Assembly (NCBI RefSeq): GCF_021233055.1
Contig: NZ_CP089542.1
Coordinates: 62,001-126,000 of the forward strand
DNA length: 64,000 bases
Reading direction: 5' to 3'
Source of the DNA: Spirosoma oryzicola
Lineage (GTDB): Bacteria > Bacteroidota > Bacteroidia > Cytophagales > Spirosomataceae
Position numbers and translations under genes: made by a program
Notes under the pieces: generated by a model
The model's input: only the letters and a program-made list of their open reading frames with translations
Told to the model about the DNA's origin: nothing
The model's database searches: none
Shown here: piece by piece, positions 36,432 to 43,620 of the stretch
How positions within the stretch are numbered: the stretch's first letter is position 1
Layout: every line of letters starts with the position of its first letter

Positions 36432-37724
36432 ATGTTCTTTGTGGAGCCAGAAAGCACATTGCCTGTTTCCATGAACTCAGCCCAGAACCGCTTCGCCATT
36501 GTCATCATTACCGTACTTTTTTTCCTGTGGGGTTTTGCGCTCAACCTGAATCCGATCCTGATTCCCCATCTCAAAAAAGCCTGCCAATTATCGGACGCCC
36601 AATCGGCGCTGATCGACTCGGCGTCCTACATAGCGTACTTCGTGGTTGCCCTGCCAGCGGGGCTGTTTGTTCGGCGGTACAGCTATAAGGCGGGTATCAC
36701 TCTGGGTTTGCTTCTGTTTGCGTTCGGTACGTTTCTGTTTTACCCCGCAGCTGAGCAGCGGCAGTATAGTTTGTTTCTGGTGGCGCTGTTTGTGATTGCC
36801 AGTGGGCTTACGCTGCTAGAAACGTCGGCCAATCCGTACATGCTGGTGCTGGGGCCAGCTGAATCAGCCACGCAGCGGCTCAATTTTGCGCAATCGTTCA
36901 ACGGACTAGCGGCTTTCCTGGCCCCGTTGCTGGGTGGTACGTTTATTTTGTCCGGGCGTACGTTGTCCGCTAGTGAGCAGCAGGCTATGTCACCTGAGCA
37001 ACTAGACACGTATTTACAGGCCGAGGCTTCGTCGGTTCAGCTGCCCTTTCTTATTATCGGTATGATTGTGCTGGTGGTCGCCATTCTTATTATCGCGACT
37101 CGCCTGCCGGCTATCCAGGAAGACGATGAGTCGACGCAGGCAACTGGCGGTTCGCTGCTGAGCCAGAAGAATTTGTGGCTGGGCGTTACGGCGCAGTTTT
37201 TCTACGTGGGTGCCCAGGTTTGTGTCAGCAGTTTCTTTATTCGGTTTGTCAATCAGGTAGCGGGCATCGGCGAAAAAACGGCGGCTTTTCTGTTATCGGG
37301 AGCCTTGCTGGGCTTTATGATCGGCCGCTTTCTGGGTACGTTTCTAATGCGCTTCATTGCTCCCCCTCGTTTGCTGGCCCTGTACAGTGTGTTCAATGTC
37401 GTACTGCTAATCGTTGCTGTACTCAGTCGGGGTATGATTCCTGTCTATGCCCTTACTGGCGTTGAGTTTTTCATGTCGATCATGTTCCCAACCATTTTTG
37501 CCCTAAGCATTCGAGATCTGGGGTCAAAAACCAAAGTAGGTTCGTCGTTTGTCATCATGGCCATCGTGGGCGGGGCTGTTTTCCCGGTGATTATGGGACA
37601 TGTCTCCGACCTGAGCACGATGCAAATTGCTTATTTGGTACCGGCCGTCTGCTTTTTACCCATTCTTTACTTCGCCGTAAAAAACTTTTCGGTGAAGCGA
37701 GTAACGTTAATGGCTTCTCATTAA
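36432..37724 (+). CDS. FucP-type L-fucose/sugar:proton symporter (MFS)
   Basis: 430 residues, twelve predicted membrane helices. FFLWGFALNLNPILIPHLKK at the start and ALFVIASGLTLLETSANPYM in helix 4 are signature stretches of the FucP/GlcP sugar symporters. It would import a free sugar across the inner membrane. The adjoining dehydrogenases and GH29 fucosidase favour L-fucose. Start ATG 36432; ATG 36471 would drop 13 residues. An intrinsic terminator follows directly, at 37737. Confidence 0.9.
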   Translation: MFFVEPESTLPVSMNSAQNRFAIVIITVLFFLWGFALNLNPILIPHLKKACQLSDAQSALIDSASYIAYFVVALPAGLFVRRYSYKAGITLGLLLFAFGTFLFYPAAEQRQYSLFLVALFVIASGLTLLETSANPYMLVLGPAESATQRLNFAQSFNGLAAFLAPLLGGTFILSGRTLSASEQQAMSPEQLDTYLQAEASSVQLPFLIIGMIVLVVAILIIATRLPAIQEDDESTQATGGSLLSQKNLWLGVTAQFFYVGAQVCVSSFFIRFVNQVAGIGEKTAAFLLSGALLGFMIGRFLGTFLMRFIAPPRLLALYSVFNVVLLIVAVLSRGMIPVYALTGVEFFMSIMFPTIFALSIRDLGSKTKVGSSFVIMAIVGGAVFPVIMGHVSDLSTMQIAYLVPAVCFLPILYFAVKNFSVKRVTLMASH

Positions 37725-37736
37725 TCGGTAGTCCTG

Positions 37737-37768
37737 AAAGCCCTGCAGGTCTCCGGCAGGGCTTTTTT
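37737..37768 (+). terminator. Intrinsic terminator between FucP and SDR genes
   Basis: AAAGCCCTGC (37737-37746) pairs exactly with GCAGGGCTTT (37756-37765), with T continuing to 37767. Lying between two genes of the same cluster, it should reduce expression of the downstream enzymes relative to the transporter, or end the first transcript. Confidence 0.88.
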
Positions 37769-37793
37769 CTACTCAGATAATTCTCAAAAAAAT

Positions 37794-38585
37794 ATGGACT
37801 TACAATTAGCAGACAAAGTCATTCTCGTGACGGGTGGTGCCAAAGGGATCGGTGAAGGCATTGTCAATGTGCTGGCGGCCGAAGGGGCTATCCCGGTCGT
37901 TATTGGCCGAAATGAAGCCGACAATCAGCAGGTTGTCGACGCGCTGAAAACGGGTGGCAAGCAGGCGTTTCAGGTCGTTGCTGAACTAACCAGACCGGAG
38001 GATTCCGAGAAAGCGGTCAACGCCGTTCTCGCCCAATTTGGCCGAATCGACGGGCTGGTGAACAATGCCGGAGTAAACGATGGTGTCGGTCTGGAATCAG
38101 GGGATTACAACCGGTTTATTGCCTCGCTCCACAAAAACGTGGTGCATTACTACCTGATGGCCCATTACGCCCTTCCCGCGCTCAAAGCGTCGAAAGGCGC
38201 GATTGTCAACATCACGTCGAAAACAGCCGATACAGGTCAGGGAAATACATCGGCCTATGCAGCGGCCAACGGCGGGCGCAACGCGCTGACCCGCGAATGG
38301 GCTGTCGAACTGCTGAAATATGGTATTCGGGTCAACGCCGTCGTGGTAGCTGAATGCTGGACTCCGTTGTACGAACGCTGGATTCAGTCATTACCGAACC
38401 CGGCGGATAAACTGGTGTCCATCACCGCGCACATTCCGCTGGAAAACCGGATGACAACCGCCGAAGAAATTGCCAATACAACGGCCTTCTTACTATCGAA
38501 CCGTTCCAGCCACACCACCGGTCAGCTGGTCTACGTCGATGGTGGATACGTTCACCTCGACCGGGCACTGGCCAATGCGGAATAA
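37794..38585 (+). CDS. SDR oxidoreductase, L-fucose dehydrogenase-like
   Basis: 263 residues. TGGAKGIGEGI (13-23) is the NAD(P)-binding glycine motif, NNAG (90-93) follows, and the active site shows Ser142 and Tyr155 but N159 (in SAYAAANGG) instead of the usual lysine. The C-terminus keeps the GQLVYVDGGY motif. Related SDRs oxidise L-fucose at C1 to fuconolactone. The next gene starts 4 bases after the stop, so the pair is co-translated. Whether the enzyme is active without the lysine is open. Confidence 0.85.
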   Translation: MDLQLADKVILVTGGAKGIGEGIVNVLAAEGAIPVVIGRNEADNQQVVDALKTGGKQAFQVVAELTRPEDSEKAVNAVLAQFGRIDGLVNNAGVNDGVGLESGDYNRFIASLHKNVVHYYLMAHYALPALKASKGAIVNITSKTADTGQGNTSAYAAANGGRNALTREWAVELLKYGIRVNAVVVAECWTPLYERWIQSLPNPADKLVSITAHIPLENRMTTAEEIANTTAFLLSNRSSHTTGQLVYVDGGYVHLDRALANAE

Positions 38586-38589
38586 ATCG

Positions 38590-39606
38590 ATGAACAGCTT
38601 ACGTTGTACAGCCCCCGGTCAGCTTGCCTACAGTGTCGAAGCGATGCCCGACCTTCGACCAAACGAAGCCATTGTCCGCATCAAACGCATCGGCATCTGC
38701 GGAACCGATCTGCACGCTTACGAAGGCACGCAACCGTACTTTTCGTATCCTCGCATCCTGGGGCACGAACTGGCCGGTGAACTTGTCGCGATCGACGGCA
38801 CGACCACTTTTACGCTAGGCGAAGCGGTGACCATCATGCCGTATTTTCACTGTGGCCACTGCATCGCCTGCCGATCGGGCAAACCCAACTGCTGCCAGCA
38901 GATGCAGGTATGTGGCGTACACGTTGACGGGGGGATGCGCGAGTACCTATCCGTCCCCACGTCTTCGCTTTTGCCCGGCAACGGCCTGAGCTTTGACGAA
39001 CTGGCGCTGGTTGAGCCGTTGGCGATTGGGGCACACGGTGTGCGTCGGGCGGCCGTTCAACCCGATGAACACGTACTAGTGGTTGGCGCGGGGCCCATCG
39101 GCCTGGGTGTTATGGAGTTTGCCCGCATTGCCGGTGGTATCGTTACAGCGCTGGATATCAACACCAACCGGCTGGACTTTTGCCAGCAGCAGTTGCAGGT
39201 TTCGCACGTTGTCGATGCTCGAAGTGAAAACCCGATCAAGCAGATTCGGGCCATCACCAACGGCGACATGCCCACGGTCGTCATCGACGCAACAGGGAGT
39301 CTGAAAGCCATCGAACAGGGTTTTTCGTACCTGGCCCACGGGGGCCGCTACGTGCTGGTCGGGCTTCAGAAAGGCGAGATTTGTGTTAGTCACCCCGAGT
39401 TCCACAAGCGCGAAGCGACGCTGATGAGTAGCCGTAACGCGACACGGGCGGACTTTGACCACGTCATGATTGCGCTGGCAACCGGTCAGATAAACCCGCT
39501 TACCTACATCACGCACCACGTTTCGTTCGGGCAGGTGGCCGATGCGTTCGAAAGCTGGCTCGATCCTACTAGTGGTGTCATCAAAGCGATGATCAGTATC
39601 GACTGA
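38590..39606 (+). CDS. Zinc-dependent alcohol dehydrogenase (MDR family)
   Basis: 338 residues from ATG 38590; the frame to 38470 overlaps the SDR gene and is not coding. The catalytic-zinc residues are in GICGTDLHAY and GHELAGE, and structural-zinc cysteines in HCGHCIACRSGKPNCC. The Rossmann motif is VVGAGPIGLGVMEFA. Such enzymes act on sugar alcohols or sugar acids. With the SDR 4 bases upstream and FucP beyond, a step in oxidative L-fucose breakdown is likely (for example on 2-keto-3-deoxy-fuconate); this is inference. Confidence 0.9.
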   Translation: MNSLRCTAPGQLAYSVEAMPDLRPNEAIVRIKRIGICGTDLHAYEGTQPYFSYPRILGHELAGELVAIDGTTTFTLGEAVTIMPYFHCGHCIACRSGKPNCCQQMQVCGVHVDGGMREYLSVPTSSLLPGNGLSFDELALVEPLAIGAHGVRRAAVQPDEHVLVVGAGPIGLGVMEFARIAGGIVTALDINTNRLDFCQQQLQVSHVVDARSENPIKQIRAITNGDMPTVVIDATGSLKAIEQGFSYLAHGGRYVLVGLQKGEICVSHPEFHKREATLMSSRNATRADFDHVMIALATGQINPLTYITHHVSFGQVADAFESWLDPTSGVIKAMISID

Positions 39607-39672
39607 TGCTATTTTTACAAGAATCCAGTTGAAAATGCCCCCCTTGAAGGGGCTCTGTTCGCAGTTGAGTAT

Positions 39673-39774
39673 AGCCCCCTTATTGAATTTTATTAAATAA
39701 CTGACGAAATGAGCCTACTATCGTGGTGTCGGGTTTGAGAACCCGACACCACGACGTAAATCAATGAGGGGGCT
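39673..39774. repeat. Nested palindromic element
   Basis: An inner perfect repeat, TCGTGGTGTCGGGTT (39721-39735) and AACCCGACACCACGA (39740-39754) with loop TGAG, sits inside an outer pair AGCCCCCTTATTGA (39673-39686) and TCAATGAGGGGGCT (39761-39774) with one mismatch. The whole 102-bp unit could be a small palindromic mobile element or REP-like repeat, and also a terminator between the dehydrogenase and the GH29 gene. Confidence 0.8.
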
Positions 39775-39824
39775 GGGGGTAATTGACCATTTACGTAACC
39801 TATAAACCACTAACCAACATAATC

Positions 39825-41483
39825 ATGCTATCAAGAAGACATCTGCTGAAAGGACTGGCCAGCGCTGTACCTGCCTGGTATCTATCCAAAGTAGAAGGGC
39901 TGGCGTTCCCAAATGCTCCGCTGGTAGCCGGTGAGCCTATGGCAACCGGTAAGTTCAAGCCAACCTGGCAATCGCTGGCTCAATATCAGGTACCCAACTG
40001 GTACCGCGATGCCAAATTCGGCATCTGGGCGCACTGGGGTGCACAGTGCCAGCCCGAAGCTGGCGACTGGTATGCCCGCGAGATGTACGACGAGGGTAGC
40101 GGAAAGTACAATTTCCACCTGAAGAAATACGGTCCTCAGTCCAAATTTGGGTTTAAGGACGTCATCAACGAATGGAAGGCCGACAAGTGGAATCCGGATC
40201 AGTTGCTGGCGTTGTATCAGAAAGCGGGGGCGGAATACTTCGTCGCTATGGCGAACCACCACGATAATTTCGACAACTACGACAGCAAGTACCAATCCTG
40301 GAATTCGACCAAGCTGGGTCCGAAAAAAGATTTGATCGGCGGCTGGGCCAAAGCGGCAAAAAAACACGGCCTGCGCTTCGGCGTCAGCGTCCACGCGGCT
40401 CACGCCTGGAGCTGGTACGAAACGGCACAGCGAGCCGACAAGAAGGGCCCCTACGCCGGTGTTCCGTACGACGGGAAGCTAACTAAAGCCGATGGCAAAG
40501 GTACCTGGTGGGAAGGTTACGACCCGCAGGAACTGTACGCCCAGAATCACGCCCTGAGCGAAGGCAGCGAGAACACCGGCAACATCCATAAACAGTGGGA
40601 CTGGGGCAACGGCGTCAGCGTACCCTCCAAGGAGTACTGCGAGAAATTCTACAACCGCACGGTCGATCTGATCAACAAATACAGCCCTGATCTGGTGTAT
40701 TTCGACGATACGGCCTTACCACTCTGGCCCATCAGCGATGCCGGTCTGCGGATTGCGGCCCACCTCTACAACAACAGCATGAAACGGCACGGGGGCAAGC
40801 TGGAAGCCGTACTGAACGGAAAAGTCCTCACGCCCGAGCAGCAGAAATGCATGGTGTGGGACATCGAGCGCGGGCAGTCGAATCAGATTGAGCCTTTCGT
40901 CTGGCAAACCGATACGTGTATCGGCAGCTGGCACTACAACCGGCATATTTACGAAAACAACGAGTACAAAACGCCCAAAACCGTCATTCACACACTGGCC
41001 GACGTGGTGAGTAAGAACGGCAACCTGCTGCTAAGCGTACCCGTGCGCGGAGATGGTTCTATCGATGAAAAGGAAACCGCCATCGTGGAGGGAATCGCCA
41101 GCTGGATGGCGGTGAACCGGGAAAGCATCTTCGGTACACGGCCGTGGAGCGTGTTCGGCGAAGGACCGGCTATCGAATCGGCTGCGCCCCTGAACGCGCA
41201 GGGTTTCAACGAAGGAAAAGGCAAACCCTTTGGCCCCGAAGACATCCGCTTCACGACGAAAGGCAATGCGCTCTATGCCATTGTGATGGGGTGGCCCACG
41301 GACGGAAAAGTGCGCATCAAAACACTACGTTCCGGGAATACCGCGCTGAAGCATAGTGTCAATAAGGTGCAGTTACTCGGGCACTCGGAGAGTCTGTCGT
41401 TCACCCCTACGGGCGACGCCCTGGAAGTGACGCTCCCCAATCGTAAGCCCAGCGACTACGCCCACTGCCTGAAAATTACGTAG
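39825..41483 (+). CDS. GH29 alpha-L-fucosidase
   Basis: 552 residues from ATG 39825. The N-terminus, SRRHLLKGLASAVPAW, has the twin-arginine pattern, so export by Tat is likely. GH29 signs follow: WYRDAKFGIWAHWG, FVAMANHHDNFDNYDS, and the nucleophile aspartate in SPDLVYFDDTALPLW. The C-terminal 90 residues look like a beta-sandwich. It would release L-fucose for the FucP transporter encoded upstream. The four genes before it and the GH43 after it are all on the same strand. Confidence 0.95.
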   Translation: MLSRRHLLKGLASAVPAWYLSKVEGLAFPNAPLVAGEPMATGKFKPTWQSLAQYQVPNWYRDAKFGIWAHWGAQCQPEAGDWYAREMYDEGSGKYNFHLKKYGPQSKFGFKDVINEWKADKWNPDQLLALYQKAGAEYFVAMANHHDNFDNYDSKYQSWNSTKLGPKKDLIGGWAKAAKKHGLRFGVSVHAAHAWSWYETAQRADKKGPYAGVPYDGKLTKADGKGTWWEGYDPQELYAQNHALSEGSENTGNIHKQWDWGNGVSVPSKEYCEKFYNRTVDLINKYSPDLVYFDDTALPLWPISDAGLRIAAHLYNNSMKRHGGKLEAVLNGKVLTPEQQKCMVWDIERGQSNQIEPFVWQTDTCIGSWHYNRHIYENNEYKTPKTVIHTLADVVSKNGNLLLSVPVRGDGSIDEKETAIVEGIASWMAVNRESIFGTRPWSVFGEGPAIESAAPLNAQGFNEGKGKPFGPEDIRFTTKGNALYAIVMGWPTDGKVRIKTLRSGNTALKHSVNKVQLLGHSESLSFTPTGDALEVTLPNRKPSDYAHCLKIT

Positions 41484-41619
41484 GGAATTGACTCTGTAAA
41501 ACCCTAACGCCTTAGTGGAAGTCCTGTCGTACGGGGCTTTCGCTAAGGCGTTGTCGGTACGTACGCAGCATATCAAGTCGAAATAGAAGTGCCTAACCAT
41601 CACTTAGCCACCGTTTCTC

Positions 41620-43209
41620 ATGTCGTTACGAAGCATTCTCTTTCTGGTATTATGGAGCGGTAGTTTGGTCGTACCGCTGACGACGTCCCAAGCCCAGGGA
41701 CCGGGAAAACGGCCCGCCCCTACCGCCGACCAAAACTACCGCAATCCCATTTTGCCTGGTGATTTTCAAAACACGGACGTTATCCGGGTAGGCACGACAT
41801 ACTACTACATATCGGCGACGAAAGAGTTGTCGCCGGGCATGCTGATTATGGTCTCCAAAGACCTGGTCAACTGGAAACCGATAGGCCACGCGGTCAATGA
41901 CCTGACGCAGATTCATCCGCGCTATAACTACGACCGGATGGAAGGCAACAGCCGGGGTATCTGGGCCGGCTCGATCCGTCATCATAACAATCAATTTTAC
42001 GTTTATTTCACCGATCCTGATTACGGCCTGTTCGTCACAACGGCCACCCGCCCCGAAGGCCCCTGGTCGACACTGACCCCTATAAAAAAAGAAGCAGGCT
42101 GGGATGACCCCTGTCCGTTCTGGGATGACAACGGTCAGGCTTATCTGGTGATGACCAGCTTTGCCGACGCCTACAAGATTCGTCTGTTCAGAATGCGTAA
42201 CGATGGTAAAGCCCTGCTTGACACGGGAACGGTGCTTTACCAGGGCAAGGGCAGCGAAGCCAACAAGCTGTACAAAATCAACGGCTACTACTACCATTTT
42301 TTCAGTGAAGTGACGGCAGAGGGCCGCATTCCCTTCATGGCCCGTGCCCGCGCGATTCAGGGGCCGTATGCGGAACGTCGCCAACTGATTCACAAAGCCG
42401 AAGGCGAACCCAATCAGGGTGGGCTGGTGCAAACCACCGGGGGGCAGTGGTATTTCGTTACGCACCACGGGAACGCCTACTGGTGTGGCCGCGAGGCTAG
42501 TTTACTACCCGTAGTCTGGCAGGATGGCTGTCCCCTGTGGGGAAAACCGGGCTCCGACGGCATCGGGAACATGGTCTGGTCCGCCGAAAAGCCACGTCAA
42601 ACCGGCCCGATCGACACGGTACAGACCAGTGATGAATTTTCGACAGCAACACTATCGCCCCAATGGGAATGGTATTTTCAGCCACGGTCCGACAAATGGT
42701 CGCTGACGGAAAACCGCGGTTTTCTGCGTCTGTACGCTTGCAAACCGTTACAGTCCGACCAGATTACCAAGACGACCAACGTACTGACGCAACGCCCGCT
42801 ACGGACCGACAAAAACGTCGTTACAGTGAAGATGGATATCTCGCATATGGTGAATGGGCAGGCAGCGGGGGTAGCCTTGTTTGGCAAGAAGACGGGCCGT
42901 ATTCACGTCAGGCGATCAGACGCGGGCTTTCGGTTTATATGTGACCAGCCTGCTACATCAACCGCCATTGAAGCGATCGACTCGCGGGCGCAGTACGTTT
43001 GGTTTCGGGCAAGCTGGAACAAAGCCGGCGAAGCGCACTTTTCGTACAGCACCAATGGTCAGCAATTCGAGGAGTTGGGGCAGGTCTATCAGATTACCAA
43101 TTTCGGCAATTACCTGGGTGCCAAGCTTGGCCTATACACGGTAAACGACAGCGCTGACAGTGGCTTTGTCGACATCGACTGGTTTCACTATCATACCAAC
43201 CGGCCGTGA
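41620..43209 (+). CDS. GH43 glycosidase with C-terminal beta-sandwich (paralogue A)
   Basis: 529 residues, signal peptide ending near SQAQG. N-terminal five-blade propeller with NYRNPILPGDFQNTDVIRVG (catalytic base Asp in NTDV), WDDPCPFWDDNGQAYLV and the acid Glu region KGSEANKLYKINGYYYH; the C-terminal 200 residues are a concanavalin-like xylosidase domain (SPQWEWYFQPRSDKW). Close in plan to the GH43 at 47705-49327, so the two are paralogues. Likely removes xylose or arabinose from side chains. Last gene of the fucose cluster. Confidence 0.93.
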   Translation: MSLRSILFLVLWSGSLVVPLTTSQAQGPGKRPAPTADQNYRNPILPGDFQNTDVIRVGTTYYYISATKELSPGMLIMVSKDLVNWKPIGHAVNDLTQIHPRYNYDRMEGNSRGIWAGSIRHHNNQFYVYFTDPDYGLFVTTATRPEGPWSTLTPIKKEAGWDDPCPFWDDNGQAYLVMTSFADAYKIRLFRMRNDGKALLDTGTVLYQGKGSEANKLYKINGYYYHFFSEVTAEGRIPFMARARAIQGPYAERRQLIHKAEGEPNQGGLVQTTGGQWYFVTHHGNAYWCGREASLLPVVWQDGCPLWGKPGSDGIGNMVWSAEKPRQTGPIDTVQTSDEFSTATLSPQWEWYFQPRSDKWSLTENRGFLRLYACKPLQSDQITKTTNVLTQRPLRTDKNVVTVKMDISHMVNGQAAGVALFGKKTGRIHVRRSDAGFRFICDQPATSTAIEAIDSRAQYVWFRASWNKAGEAHFSYSTNGQQFEELGQVYQITNFGNYLGAKLGLYTVNDSADSGFVDIDWFHYHTNRP

Positions 43210-43620
43210 GTATTGCCAGCCAATCGGCTCCCCATTTTCGGATGTGATTACCTTGGAAAGGGACGGGACCGCCCGCCCGGATCATTCACGGTTCGACTCG
43301 GAGTCAGGTACGATTTGTGGTCAGTTGCAGCTCAGCCAAATCCCGCTTAGCTCATTTTGCGGGAGGGTTTGGTGAACCAATCAGCTATGATGACGGTAAC
43401 GGCGACTGCGAACCTACCCCGCTTGCCAGTTCTCTTTACCCCATTCTAAAAAACAGACCACTCAGTATCAGGACTAAAGGACGTTTGGCTAACGTTCCAA
43501 GCGCTTAACCGTGCAATGCGACAACGTCGGCACTGGTCATTATCAGCCGCACTTGCAATTGTAGCCGTATTACATAAAAATTTATACATTTGCGCTTGTT
43601 TAAAATTAGTCTAAATAAGT
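43210..43620. other. Intergenic region with candidate promoter
   Basis: 411 bases without a convincing gene. At 43585-43592 TACATTTG matches the Bacteroidota -7 element TAnnTTTG, and GTTTAAAATTAGTCTAAATAA (split half-sites TTTAAAA and TCTAAAT, 43599-43617) resembles metal-regulated boxes seen before TonB siderophore receptors. Both are suggestions from pattern. Confidence 0.4.
43585..43592 (+). promoter_or_regulatory. Candidate promoter -7 box of TonB receptor
   Basis: TACATTTG fits the TAnnTTTG consensus of Bacteroidota sigma-A promoters and lies 29 bases before the ATG at 43621. A weak TTG lies 23 bases further upstream instead of the usual 19-21. Confidence 0.4.

Noticed and set aside
38470..38589. 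Upstream extension of the zinc dehydrogenase frame
   Set aside because: It overlaps the SDR gene in another phase; the real protein begins at ATG 38590.
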